This document shows, in pieces, positions 35,570-44,010 of a stretch of DNA of 64,000 bases (its first letter is position 1; each line of letters begins with the position of its first letter). The position numbers and the translations under genes are program-made. The notes beneath the pieces are model-generated. The model ran no database searches, was not told the origin of the DNA, and saw only the letters and a list, made by a program, of their open reading frames with translations. Origin of the DNA: Paraburkholderia sp. BL9I2N2 (GTDB lineage: Bacteria > Pseudomonadota > Gammaproteobacteria > Burkholderiales > Burkholderiaceae); NCBI RefSeq assembly GCF_004339745.1, contig NZ_SMGP01000002.1:1550001-1614000 (forward strand), in the 5' to 3' direction.

Positions 35570-36454
35570 CTATTTGCGCTCGCGTCCCGGCAAATCCTGC
35601 AACAGATCCATGAACGCCCGCACCTTGGCGCTCAGTAGACGCCGCGAGTTGTACAGCGCCCAGATCTCGACCGGCGGCCCATCCGCCACACCCCAACAAA
35701 CGAGCCGCCCCGCCGCCACATCCTGCTCGACCAACAACTTGGGCAACAGTGAAGCGCCCAGCCCATCGAGCACCGCTTCGCGCACCATCAGCAGCGATGA
35801 GAGCCGCAGCACCGGCATCGGCGCAAACGTCCTCACTCCAATTTCCGTGCGCACGCTCCAACTCGCACCCGCCGATGCCGCCACCAGCACGACCGCGGGC
35901 ACCGCCAACGCGGCAGCGTCGCCAGTGGGCTGAGAAGGTACCGACATTGTGGGCGCCGCGACCATGAGCCGTTCGTCGCCGAGAATGCGCCGCCCCACGA
36001 GTTGCTGGTCAGGCGATGGATTGATGCGGATGACCAGGTCGTAGCCGTCCTCCACTGGATCGACGACGCGGTCCTCCGCAATCACTTCGAGTTCGACCTG
36101 CGGATAGGCCAACGCAAAACGCGTCGCGATCCGCACCAGCACGACGTGCGCGAACACGACCGGCGCGCTGATCCGCAATCGTCCGCGTGGCACCGGCGCG
36201 CGCGACGCCACCGCCTCACCCGCCTCCTGAATTTCCGCCATCAACCCCCGCGTGCGCTCGTGCAGCACGAGACCTTCTTCGGTCAGCCGCAGCGTGCGCG
36301 AGCCTCGCTCGATCAGCCGCACGCCAAGCGTTTCCTCCAGTTCCGCCACGCGCCGCGACAGCGTGGCCTTGGGGCGGTCGAGCGCCCGGCTAGCCGGGCC
36401 GAAGCCGCCGTGCAGCGCCACCGCATTGAAATCGGCCAGTGACGTCAAATCCAT
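35570..36454 (-). CDS. LysR-family transcriptional regulator
   Basis: 294 residues from ATG 36454; the frame is open to 36517 but the family start is MDLTSLADFNAVA. The winged helix has FGPASRALDRPKATLSRRVAELEETLG and the effector domain starts at GRLRISAP near 96. It is divergent from the NmrA-type gene at 36573, the likely target. A GTTC-AAATG-GAAC inverted repeat lies in the shared gap. The pairing is a common arrangement for LysR-controlled quinone-reductase-like genes. Confidence 0.92.
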   Translation of the reverse strand: MDLTSLADFNAVALHGGFGPASRALDRPKATLSRRVAELEETLGVRLIERGSRTLRLTEEGLVLHERTRGLMAEIQEAGEAVASRAPVPRGRLRISAPVVFAHVVLVRIATRFALAYPQVELEVIAEDRVVDPVEDGYDLVIRINPSPDQQLVGRRILGDERLMVAAPTMSVPSQPTGDAAALAVPAVVLVAASAGASWSVRTEIGVRTFAPMPVLRLSSLLMVREAVLDGLGASLLPKLLVEQDVAAGRLVCWGVADGPPVEIWALYNSRRLLSAKVRAFMDLLQDLPGRERK

Positions 36455-36502
36455 AATCGTTCCAAATATGAGACGAGGTGTCTGGATTTTTGCACTTTCG
36501 CG

Positions 36503-36515
36503 GTTCAAATGGAAC
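36503..36515. promoter_or_regulatory. Candidate LysR operator in the LysR/NmrA gap
   Basis: GTTC-AAATG-GAAC is a 4-bp inverted repeat with a 5-bp centre, followed at once by bases of the divergent promoter region. It fits the 13-bp LysR-box style seen at other divergent pairs in this window. Confidence 0.35.
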
Positions 36516-36572
36516 ATCTATTGTGTGTCTACGGGCTGACTTCCAGTCCATCCAACCCTCAAGGAGAAAGTC

Positions 36573-37451
36573 ATGGCAATCCTCGTAACCGGCAGTACGG
36601 GCGTAGTTGGTAAGCAGGTCCTCGAACATCTGAGCGGCAGCGGCGCGCAAGTTCGCGCGCTGACTCGCACGCCGGAAAAAGCGCAATTCCCGGACAGCGT
36701 CACCGCAGTCCAGGGCGACCTGTCCGACGTGGACGGATTGCGCCGCGCGATGAACGGCGTCAGCACGCTGTTCCTGCTCGCACCCAACGCCCCGGACGAA
36801 CTGACGCAAGCGCTGCAGACCCTGAGCGTGGCGCGCGAAGCCGACGTGAAAGGCGTCGTGTACCTGTCGGTGTTCAAGGGCGCCGAGTATGTCGACGTGC
36901 CGCACTTCACCGGCAAGCACACGGTTGAGCGCATGATCGAGCACTGCGATCTGCCCGCCACCGTGTTGCGCCCCGCGTATTTCATCCAGAACGACGTGCG
37001 CCAGAAAGAGCCGCTGCTGACGCACGGCGTGTACGGCATGCCGATCGGCGCCAAAGGTATTTCCATGGTCGACGTGCGCGATATCGGCGAGGCCGCCGCG
37101 CGCGAACTGCTGCGCCGCGAGCGGGCCGCGGGCCGCTTGCCGCGCGAGACTTATGAGCTGGTCGGCCCTGACGCGATCACGTCGGAAACCGTGGTGTCGA
37201 TCTGGGCTGAAGCGCTGGGCCGCACCGTGCGCTACGGTGGCGACGATCTCGACGTGCTGGAACAGCGTTTGAAAGCGGCCGCTCCGGGCTGGCTCGCTTA
37301 CGACATGCGCCTGATGATGAGCCGCTATCAGCAGGACGGCGCGGTCGCATCGCAAGCGCAAATCGATCATCTCGCGACGCTGCTCGGCCGGCAGCCGCGA
37401 TCTTATCGGGACTTCGCGGTGGATATGGCGGCGGCCTGGGCGAAGGGTTAA
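36573..37451 (+). CDS. NmrA-like NAD(P)-binding protein
   Basis: 292 residues. The N-terminal Rossmann motif VTGSTGVVGKQVLEHL is at residue 5, TRTPEKAQF follows strand two, and GVVYLSVFKGAEYVDVPHFTGKHTVERMIEH (about 92-122) matches the NmrA/QorB class. These bind NAD(P) and may act as redox sensors or quinone reductases; the catalytic Tyr-Lys pair is not evident. AAGGAG is 6 bases before the ATG. A 41-codon frame overlaps its stop. Regulated by the adjacent LysR, by inference. Confidence 0.9.
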   Translation: MAILVTGSTGVVGKQVLEHLSGSGAQVRALTRTPEKAQFPDSVTAVQGDLSDVDGLRRAMNGVSTLFLLAPNAPDELTQALQTLSVAREADVKGVVYLSVFKGAEYVDVPHFTGKHTVERMIEHCDLPATVLRPAYFIQNDVRQKEPLLTHGVYGMPIGAKGISMVDVRDIGEAAARELLRRERAAGRLPRETYELVGPDAITSETVVSIWAEALGRTVRYGGDDLDVLEQRLKAAAPGWLAYDMRLMMSRYQQDGAVASQAQIDHLATLLGRQPRSYRDFAVDMAAAWAKG

Positions 37452-37576
37452 TGCCCGAACATATATGCGCCGGCGCGCTGCACGACTTCAACCGCGCGCG
37501 CAAGGCGCTGGACTTGATACGCGAGATTGCCGAAGGCGTAGCGCGCGTGAAAGCGGGGCGTCGCTTCGTGGGATAA
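37451..37576 (+). CDS. Possible small ORF coupled to the NmrA-like gene
   Basis: The stop TAA of the NmrA-like gene overlaps an ATG (TAATG), opening 41 codons: MPEHICAGALHDFNRARKAL, then LIREIAEGVARVKAGRRFVG. The composition is helix-prone and basic with one Cys. No known family is recognised. The overlap could give translational coupling, but such frames also occur by chance in GC-rich DNA. Confidence 0.3.
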   Translation: MPEHICAGALHDFNRARKALDLIREIAEGVARVKAGRRFVG

Positions 37577-37608
37577 AAGGCCCTGCCGAAGCGGGACATT
37601 TTGACAAC

Positions 37609-37914
37609 TTAATCTGCATCTTCGGCGTATAGCCCTTTGTATTTGACTTGTCCGAACATTAAAGCAAATCCAACCGTATCCTGAAGACCTTCATTTACCC
37701 CTGCGATTACCACTGCGGCCGGCGCGCCGCGAGTCGCCATGCCGATCAGGTCCGGCTTTACGACTCCCATGAGAAGAAGCTCACGGTTTACACCAAGAAG
37801 CATGAATGAGCCTGTGCCACCGAATAGATATCCGGCTGCGCCTTCCACATAGATCGTCCCACCTTCGAGGTTTTCCGGATTACCCGAATTTTCTAAAGCC
37901 ACCAATAAAAGCAC
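37609..37914 (-). CDS. Orphan small protein, AT-richer than its surroundings
   Basis: 101 residues from a GTG at 37914 (GAGGGG 3-4 bases upstream), or 96 residues from the in-frame GTG at 37899. The sequence is Gly-rich and hydrophobic in patches (GGTIYVEGAAGYLFGGTGSFMLLGV, then GAPAAVVIAGVNEGLQDTVGFALMFG, positions about 19-43 and 63-88) with no clear signal peptide. Codon use includes TTA, AAA, GAA and AAT more than nearby genes. I do not recognise a family. It could be an acquired immunity-type or structural protein; that is a guess. Confidence 0.5.
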   Translation of the reverse strand: MLLLVALENSGNPENLEGGTIYVEGAAGYLFGGTGSFMLLGVNRELLLMGVVKPDLIGMATRGAPAAVVIAGVNEGLQDTVGFALMFGQVKYKGLYAEDAD

Positions 37915-38035
37915 CCCTCAAGTTCTGGATTCACCCGGCCGTTTACATGGCATGCGCCGTGTACCACATCATTCACGCTGCATAAACAACGCTAATTATT
38001 GGCCAAAATACAAACCACACTCCTTTCAATTCGTA

Positions 38036-38714
38036 ATGAAAAAGTACATCGCACTCTTTGCCATTGCCGGCGCGCTATTGACGTCAGGCTGCGCGACTGT
38101 TTCCACCATGTCGCCGACCACATCGACGAGTTCGGTCGACACCACGAAAAACTCGTACGCGCTAATGACGGTGACGCTCAAGAACGCTTATCACACCAGC
38201 TACCAGCCGAGCCCTATCGTCGTGCATATGGAGCGCGGTGCGGCAGACTCGCGGGATGATCGTTTGAATTTCAAAATTCGACGATCAAGCCGCCACGACG
38301 AGTGACACGGGTAATCACTATTTCATTCGCCTCCCGCTCGCGCCGGGCAAATATGTGATGCGCGGCATTACCGGTCAAAGCGGCGTATTCCCGTTCCACG
38401 GCATGTTCTTTACGCCGCTTCACGAAGTCGTCGAAATCAAACCGAATTCGATCGTGTATCTCGGCCATATCGACGCCACGATCGTCGAACGTAAAGACGG
38501 TGAATTGCGCGCGGGACCGGTCATTCCGCTGGTCGATCAGGCGGTCGCCGGTTTCAGCGGCGGGACGTGGGACATCAGCGTGACCGACCAGTTCGACGAC
38601 GACGTGACGGCATTCAAAAAGGACTTTCCGGCGCTGACCAACGCATCCATCGATCGCGAAGTGCTGCCCGCCTGGGATAAACAGAAAGCCACCGAATGGT
38701 GGAATAACCACTAA
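38036..38714 (+). pseudogene. Lipoprotein gene split by a single-base frameshift
   Basis: The ATG at 38036 begins a lipoprotein: MKKYIALFAIAGALLTSGC with the acyl Cys at 19. Frame one continues to ...DRLNFKIRR and stops at 38305. The next frame, from 38274, continues sensibly as FDDQAATTSDTGNHYFIRLPL and on to the stop at 38714. Removing one A from the AAAA at 38273-38276 joins them as NFK-FDDQ. The joined product would be about 225 residues, an exported protein of unknown function. True mutation, phase variation or sequencing error are all possible. Confidence 0.75.
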
Positions 38715-38821
38715 ATTCAAGCTGCAAATCTGAACGGCGCGCGCAGCGCGAATGGCTTGCCTGCGCCCGATTCCAAACAAGCCGATAATCGCATGACCGA
38801 CAGGATGGAGACGTCACGGTC

Positions 38822-39685
38822 ATGCGCAATCTCGACGAAAACACGATCACGGAAGCGGTTCTGGCGCGCCACGCGCACGCAGGCGACGAGCGGCTGAAAA
38901 CCGTCGTCACGAGCCTCGTGCGGCATCTGCATGCGTTCGCGCGCGAGGTGAACCTGAGCGAGAACGAATGGGAACAGGGCATTCGTTTCCTCACCGACGT
39001 CGGCCATATCACCGACGACAAACGCCAGGAATTCATCCTGCTCTCGGACACGCTCGGCTTGTCGATGCTCGTCACGGCAATGGCCAACCGCAAGCCGCCG
39101 GGCTGCACGGAAGCGACGGTCTTCGGGCCGTTTTTCGTCGAAGGCGCGCCCGCCTATCGAAACGGCGACGACGTGTCCAACGGCGCACGCGGCGAACCCT
39201 GCTTCGTGTCGGGAACCGTCAAGGGCGCGGACGGCGAAGCGGTGGCCAACGCACGCATCGAAGTCTGGCAAGCCGACGCGGACGGCTTCTACGACGTGCA
39301 ACACGCCGGCAACGACACGCATCGCGCCAGAGGCGTGCTCCATAGTCTCGCTGACGGGCGTTATCACTTCCGTTCCATCGTCGCCGAGCCTTATCCGATT
39401 CCACACGACGGTCCGGTCGGGCGCATGCTCGCAGCGCTCGACAGGCATCCGTGGCGTCCGGCCCATCTGCATTTCATGATCACTGCGCCGGGCTACGAGC
39501 GCCTCGTCACCCACGTGTTCCGCGAAGGCGATCAGTACCTCGATTCGGACGCGGTGTTCGGCGTTCGCTCATCGCTCGTCGCACAGTGGAAGCACCATGA
39601 GGCAGGCACGGCGCCGGACGGCACGTCCATGACTACGCCGTTCAGCACGCTCGAATTCGACTTCGTGCTGAACCGATCCACATAA
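38822..39685 (+). CDS. Intradiol ring-cleavage dioxygenase (hydroxyquinol 1,2-dioxygenase-like)
   Basis: 287 residues. The non-haem Fe(III) ligands are visible: Tyr in DGFYDVQ (near 157), Tyr in AEPYPIPHDGPVG (near 190) and two His in RPAHLHF (near 221-223). The N-terminal helical dimer domain with ITDDKRQEFILLSDTLGLSML and FGPFFVEGAP fits catechol/hydroxyquinol 1,2-dioxygenases, not protocatechuate 3,4-dioxygenase. It opens aromatic rings between two hydroxyls. No maleylacetate reductase is adjacent; the reductase gene 105 bases downstream in the same direction may belong with it. Confidence 0.92.
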   Translation: MRNLDENTITEAVLARHAHAGDERLKTVVTSLVRHLHAFAREVNLSENEWEQGIRFLTDVGHITDDKRQEFILLSDTLGLSMLVTAMANRKPPGCTEATVFGPFFVEGAPAYRNGDDVSNGARGEPCFVSGTVKGADGEAVANARIEVWQADADGFYDVQHAGNDTHRARGVLHSLADGRYHFRSIVAEPYPIPHDGPVGRMLAALDRHPWRPAHLHFMITAPGYERLVTHVFREGDQYLDSDAVFGVRSSLVAQWKHHEAGTAPDGTSMTTPFSTLEFDFVLNRST

Positions 39686-39790
39686 CACGAGTCACTTTTC
39701 TATCGCAAAAGACGCATTGAGCCCGCGGATCAAACCCGGTCGTAGAACCGCTCCGCGTCGACAGGCATTCACCTACTCACTTTGATTCCC

Positions 39791-40897
39791 ATGGAAAAAC
39801 GAGCACTCATCATCGGCGCGAGCGGCATTGTCGGCGGCAATCTGGCAGACCAGTTGCTTTCGAACGGCTGGCAGGTCGCCGGACTCTCGCGCGGCCGCAC
39901 GCCGGTGTCGCCGGCAATCGAATCGATTACGGCCGATCTGCAGTCCGCCGACTCAGTCAGCAAGGCGCTCGCGGGCCAGGCATTCAGCCATGTGTTCCTC
40001 ACCGCGTGGTCGCGCCAGGCCACGGAGAAAGACAACATTCGCGTGAACGGCGCGATGGTGCGTCACGTCATGGACGCCGTGGGCCCGTCAGGCACGCTCG
40101 AGCATGCCGCGCTCGTGACAGGCCTCAAGCATTACCTCGGCCCGTTCGAAGCGTATGCGACCGGCGCGGTGCCCATCACACCGTTTCGCGAGGAACAGGG
40201 CCGCCAGCCAGTCGACAACTTTTACTATGAGCAGGAAGACCGTTTGTTTGAAGCCGCGCAGCGCTACGATTTCAGTTGGAGCGTGCATCGTCCGCATACG
40301 ATCATCGGCTTCGCGCTCGGCAATGCGATGAACATGGGCGTGACGCTCGCCGTCTACGCGACGCTGTGCAAGCAGACCGGCCAGCCGTTCGTCTTCCCCG
40401 GATCGGCGGCGCAATGGAACAGCCTCACCGACATGACCGACGCGCGGCTGCTCGCGCGCCACCTCGAGTGGGCCGCCACGTCCGAGAAGGCGCGCAACGA
40501 AGACTTCAACGTGGTCAACGGCGACGTGTTCCGCTGGAAATGGATGTGGTCGCAAATCGCCGGCTACTTCGGGATCGAAGCTGTACCGTTCGATGGCGAA
40601 ACACGTCCGCTGGAAGGCCGTATGCAGGACGCGGGCAAGGCATGGGCCGATATCGCCGCGCGCTTCGATCTGAAGGAGGCCGACATCGGCAAGCTCGCCT
40701 CGTGGTGGCACACCGACGCGGACCTTGGCCGCCCGATGGAAGTGCTCACGGATATGAGCAAGAGCCGGCAGGCAGGCTTCCTCGATTATCAGAGCACGCC
40801 CGACGCCTTCTTCGCGCTGTTCGACCGGTTGAAGGCGGAGCGCATTCTGCCCAGCGATACGCGCACGCGGCTAGCGGCCTCGATTGAACAGAGGTGA
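39791..40897 (+). CDS. PRISE-type SDR reductase (progesterone 5-beta-reductase/iridoid synthase-like)
   Basis: 368 residues. The cofactor motif IIGASGIVGGNLADQL is at residue 7. The PRISE signature is present: NFYYEQEDRLFEAA near 139, with the catalytic Tyr in YYxxED instead of YxxxK, and WSVHRPHTIIGFA. These enzymes reduce enone C=C bonds in small molecules. The ATG at 39791 is chosen; the frame extends to a TTG at 39782. The last 27 bases overlap the convergent IclR gene. Confidence 0.88.
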   Translation: MEKRALIIGASGIVGGNLADQLLSNGWQVAGLSRGRTPVSPAIESITADLQSADSVSKALAGQAFSHVFLTAWSRQATEKDNIRVNGAMVRHVMDAVGPSGTLEHAALVTGLKHYLGPFEAYATGAVPITPFREEQGRQPVDNFYYEQEDRLFEAAQRYDFSWSVHRPHTIIGFALGNAMNMGVTLAVYATLCKQTGQPFVFPGSAAQWNSLTDMTDARLLARHLEWAATSEKARNEDFNVVNGDVFRWKWMWSQIAGYFGIEAVPFDGETRPLEGRMQDAGKAWADIAARFDLKEADIGKLASWWHTDADLGRPMEVLTDMSKSRQAGFLDYQSTPDAFFALFDRLKAERILPSDTRTRLAASIEQR

Positions 40898-41653
40898 CGC
40901 GTGGCTCGCGGCGGCGAGTTCCGAAGCGGCCGCGAGCAGTGTCGAGCCGAGGCTGGCCATGCGTTTTTCGTCGAGCCGCACGAGCGGCCCGGCAATGCTG
41001 ATCACGCCCATGGCGGGATAGCCGCGCCGCTGCACGGGCGCGGCCATGGCCGTCATGCCGGGGGCAAAGACTTCGTTGATCGTCGCATAGCCTCGTTCGC
41101 GCGCGGCGTGCACGAACTTCAGCAGTCCGCTGATCGTGGTCGGCGCGTTGGGACCGTATTGCTTGGGCTGCCCGAAGCCCTGGCGTGATACGAGTTCGAG
41201 CGCGCGTTCGTCGGTCATGGTCATCATCCATGCGTGGCCCGTGGCGCTGCACGAGAGGATCGTGTCCATGCCCATGTCCGGGTCGTAGCGCAAACCCTTC
41301 AGCGCGCCCTGCGCCTTGGCGACCCACGTCAGCCGGTCGCCGTCCACGATCGCGAGCCGCACCAGTTCGCCGGATGTCTCGGCGAGCCGATCGAGCATGG
41401 TCTGCGCAATGTCCACGATGCCGGAGGTCGCGAGAAAACCGAGCCCCAGTCCGACGAGCTTGGTGGTGAGCACGTAATCGCCGTGCTCGCGCAACTGCCG
41501 CACATAACCGCATTGCTTCAGATCGACGAGCAGCCGATGGCATGCGCTACGCGGAATATCCAGCTCGTCCGCGATCATTGCGAGCGGCGTTCCCTCCATT
41601 TGCGTGGCGAGGAATTCGAGTACCGCGAGGGTGCGCTCCGTAACGCCGGGCAT
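40871..41653 (-). CDS. IclR-family transcriptional regulator
   Basis: 260 residues from ATG 41653, with GGAG 6 bases upstream; an upstream in-frame GTG at 41695 lacks this. The N-terminal winged helix reads TLAVLEFLATQMEGTPLAMIADELDIPRSACHRLLVDL, positions about 8-44, and the IclR effector domain holds GHAWM, GYATINEVFAPGM and AMGVISIAGP. It is divergent from the MHS transporter gene at 41887, 233 bases away, which is probably its target along with aroQ. Confidence 0.92.
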   Translation of the reverse strand: MPGVTERTLAVLEFLATQMEGTPLAMIADELDIPRSACHRLLVDLKQCGYVRQLREHGDYVLTTKLVGLGLGFLATSGIVDIAQTMLDRLAETSGELVRLAIVDGDRLTWVAKAQGALKGLRYDPDMGMDTILSCSATGHAWMMTMTDERALELVSRQGFGQPKQYGPNAPTTISGLLKFVHAARERGYATINEVFAPGMTAMAAPVQRRGYPAMGVISIAGPLVRLDEKRMASLGSTLLAAASELAAASHASPLFNRGR

Positions 41654-41886
41654 ATCGGTCTCCGTTTGCAGGGGTTCGCGCAGGCAGTTTTGCACATTAT
41701 GGGATCAAATTCCACCCTGGAACGGCATCCCACCCAAGGATGCTAACCTTGGTTTCAAGGCGGCGCGACGCGCACAGCGAGTCGAGAGCGCCCCGAGTTC
41801 ATCGATTAGACAAGAGAGCGGGAAACGGTCGGCGGCGCTCCTCGCTTGCGACCTGCATCCCGCGCGGCGACGGTTAAGGAGACAAC

Positions 41887-43263
41887 ATGATTCAGGAAAC
41901 GCAACAAGGCACGCATGCCGCGATGCGCACGCGAGCGGTCACGGCGGCGGCCGTCGGCACCGCGCTCGAGTGGTTCGATTTCACGCTTTACGGCGCATTG
42001 GCCGCCACGGTTTTACCCAAACTGTTTTTCCCTTCGATGGACTCGACGTCCGCCCTGCTCGCCTCGCTCGCGACTTTCGGCGTGGGGCTCGCCGCGCGGC
42101 CGCTCGGCGCGATCATCTGCGGCCATTTGGGCGACAAGCTCGGGCGACGCAACCTCATGCTCGGCACCGTCACGGTGATGGGTCTCGCGTCGATGCTGAT
42201 GGGCCTGTTGCCGACCTACGCGAGCATCGGCGTATGGGCGCCGGTCCTGCTGGTGCTGCTGCGCATTCTGCAAGGCTTCGCGCTCGGCGGCGAATCGACC
42301 GGCGCGCAATTGATGGCGATCGAACACGCCAGCGCCGACCGGCGCGGCAAGTACTCCGGGCTGCTGGGCCTGTGCTCGCCGCTCAGTCAGATCATGGCCA
42401 ATGGCGTGCTGCTTCTGCTGTCGTCCACGATGTCGGCGCAGGCGTTCGATTCGTACGGCTGGCGCATCCCGTTCGTGCTGAGCTTCATTCTCGTGATAGT
42501 CGGCGTGTATATCCGCTTGCGAGTCAGCGAGACGCCTGCCTTCGTGGCGCTGCGCAAAACGGAAGTCGTACACGTGGGCAGCCCGCTGCGCGACGCATTG
42601 CGTCTGCACTGGAGAACCGTTCTGCGCTGGATGCTGTTCTTCTGCGGACCGGCGGCGATCTTCTACCTGATCGTGGTGTTCTCGCTCAGCTACATCACGA
42701 AGACGCTCGCCATCCCGAAGCAAACCGGCTTTCTTCTGCTGATGGGCGCCAATGTCTGCGCGATCGTCGGCGCGCTTGCCGGGGGCATGCTGAGCGACCG
42801 GATCGGCCGCAAGAAAGCGCTCGCGATCGGTTCGACCGCGACCTTGCTGATGCTCTTCGTGTACTTCCAGATTCTCGACACCAAAAGCTTTGTACCGATG
42901 CTCGCGGCGATGGGCTTCTTCCTCGGCTTCACGCAGTTTCAAAGCGGCATTCAACCGGTCGCGTTCGCCGAAGCGTTCCCGACCAATGTGCGTTACTCCG
43001 GCTCCGCGCTCGCCTACACCGGTGCGAACCTGGTGGCGGGCGGTCCGATGCCGGTGCTGGCCGTGTGGCTCTTTGCCGTGTGCAACGGTTCGCCGTGGGG
43101 CGTGGTCGCCGTGTGCGTGGTCTTCAACGTGATTTCGCTGGTGATGATCCTGACTGCGCGCGAAACCCTCGGCATCGACATGAACCGCACCGACTCGACG
43201 GCGGCCGTCACGGGCGAAGCGGACTTTGCGACGGCGGGCGTGAGCAACAGCCATCGCACGTAA
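41887..43263 (+). CDS. MFS transporter, metabolite:H+ symporter family
   Basis: 458 residues, 12 helices. The MHS-family signatures GTALEWFDFTLYGALAA near 23, GHLGDKLGRRNLML near 79 and RILQGFALGGESTGAQLM near 129 are present. Family members import shikimate, alpha-ketoglutarate, citrate or dicarboxylates. AAGGAG is 5 bases before the ATG. aroQ follows 60 bases later in the same direction, so a cyclic hydroxy acid such as shikimate or quinate is a plausible substrate. IclR control is inferred. Confidence 0.9.
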   Translation: MIQETQQGTHAAMRTRAVTAAAVGTALEWFDFTLYGALAATVLPKLFFPSMDSTSALLASLATFGVGLAARPLGAIICGHLGDKLGRRNLMLGTVTVMGLASMLMGLLPTYASIGVWAPVLLVLLRILQGFALGGESTGAQLMAIEHASADRRGKYSGLLGLCSPLSQIMANGVLLLLSSTMSAQAFDSYGWRIPFVLSFILVIVGVYIRLRVSETPAFVALRKTEVVHVGSPLRDALRLHWRTVLRWMLFFCGPAAIFYLIVVFSLSYITKTLAIPKQTGFLLLMGANVCAIVGALAGGMLSDRIGRKKALAIGSTATLLMLFVYFQILDTKSFVPMLAAMGFFLGFTQFQSGIQPVAFAEAFPTNVRYSGSALAYTGANLVAGGPMPVLAVWLFAVCNGSPWGVVAVCVVFNVISLVMILTARETLGIDMNRTDSTAAVTGEADFATAGVSNSHRT

Positions 43264-43323
43264 TAAACGTGCTCTACAGCGTGACACTGAATCATCGAAT
43301 ATTTGCAGACAGGCGACCGAACA

Positions 43324-43779
43324 ATGACTGAACTCGTATATGTACTGAATGGCTCGAACCTCAACATGCTCGGCAAGCGTGAGCCGCATCTGTATGGGAC
43401 GACCACGCTGGCGCAAATCCAGCAGCAGGTGGAGGCGCTCGCGGTCCGGCTGGAGCTCGAATGCGAGTTCCGCCAGACCAACAGCGAGGCCACCATGGTC
43501 GACTGGCTGCAGGAAGCGTTCGAACGCGACGCCGCGGTGATCATCAATCCGGCGGGATTTTCGTTCGCGTCGGTGCCGGTCTTCGACGCGGTCAAGCTGA
43601 TCGAGCGGCCGTTGATCGAACTGCACATCACCAACATTCATAAACGCGACGAAACCTATCGCCATTCGCTCATCTCGCGCGCGGCGACCGGCGTGATTTG
43701 CGGACTCGGCGCCAACGGCTATCTCATCGCGCTGCAGGCAATGGCGATGGCGCTCGGCAAAAGTCCGAGTTTCGGCTGA
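43324..43779 (+). CDS. aroQ: Type II 3-dehydroquinate dehydratase
   Basis: 151 residues. The enzyme interconverts 3-dehydroquinate and 3-dehydroshikimate by anti-elimination. The N-terminus VLNGSNLNMLGKREP-LYG has Arg19 and catalytic Tyr24; residue 11 is Ser where most enzymes have Pro (NGPNLN). Downstream NPAGFSF, the ELHITNIHKRDETYRHS lid and the GLGANGYLIALQAM helix are canonical with altered lid residues. Its pairing with an importer and IclR regulator suggests a catabolic rather than biosynthetic copy. A strong terminator follows. Confidence 0.92.
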   Translation: MTELVYVLNGSNLNMLGKREPHLYGTTTLAQIQQQVEALAVRLELECEFRQTNSEATMVDWLQEAFERDAAVIINPAGFSFASVPVFDAVKLIERPLIELHITNIHKRDETYRHSLISRAATGVICGLGANGYLIALQAMAMALGKSPSFG

Positions 43780-43855
43780 AGCTGCGCGCGCGGAGCGGCC
43801 AGTACATCGCCCGCGCGCAACCCGACGCCTCTTGCCCGCTCGCTCCACCCATCAA

Positions 43856-43885
43856 GCCGTGCCGGCCGCGCACGGCATTTTTTTT
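43856..43885 (+). terminator. Rho-independent terminator after aroQ
   Basis: GCCGTGC (43856-43862) and GCACGGC (43870-43876) form a 7-bp stem with a 7-base loop, followed by A and eight T residues (43878-43885). Confidence 0.9.
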
Positions 43886-43928
43886 GCCCCGAAATTCCAG
43901 AGAATAGTTTCGAATAAGGGAAAACCCG

Positions 43929-43934
43929 TATAAT
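43929..43934 (+). promoter_or_regulatory. Putative -10 box of the DHA2 transporter gene
   Basis: A perfect TATAAT lies 77 bases before the 44011 start in an AT-rich patch. The best -35 upstream (TTTCGA, 15-base spacer) is weak, so an activator may be needed. Confidence 0.4.
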
Positions 43935-44010
43935 TCATTCCAAGAGGTCAGACAACTAGAGGACATCAGTCGTCAAGACCCTGACCTGCGCCGGCCGCGC
44001 AGCGTCCACA

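Noticed and set aside
42013..43848. A 611-codon open frame antisense to the MHS transporter and aroQ genes
   Set aside because: Arg/His/Gln-rich composition typical of shadow frames; both sense genes have clear family motifs.
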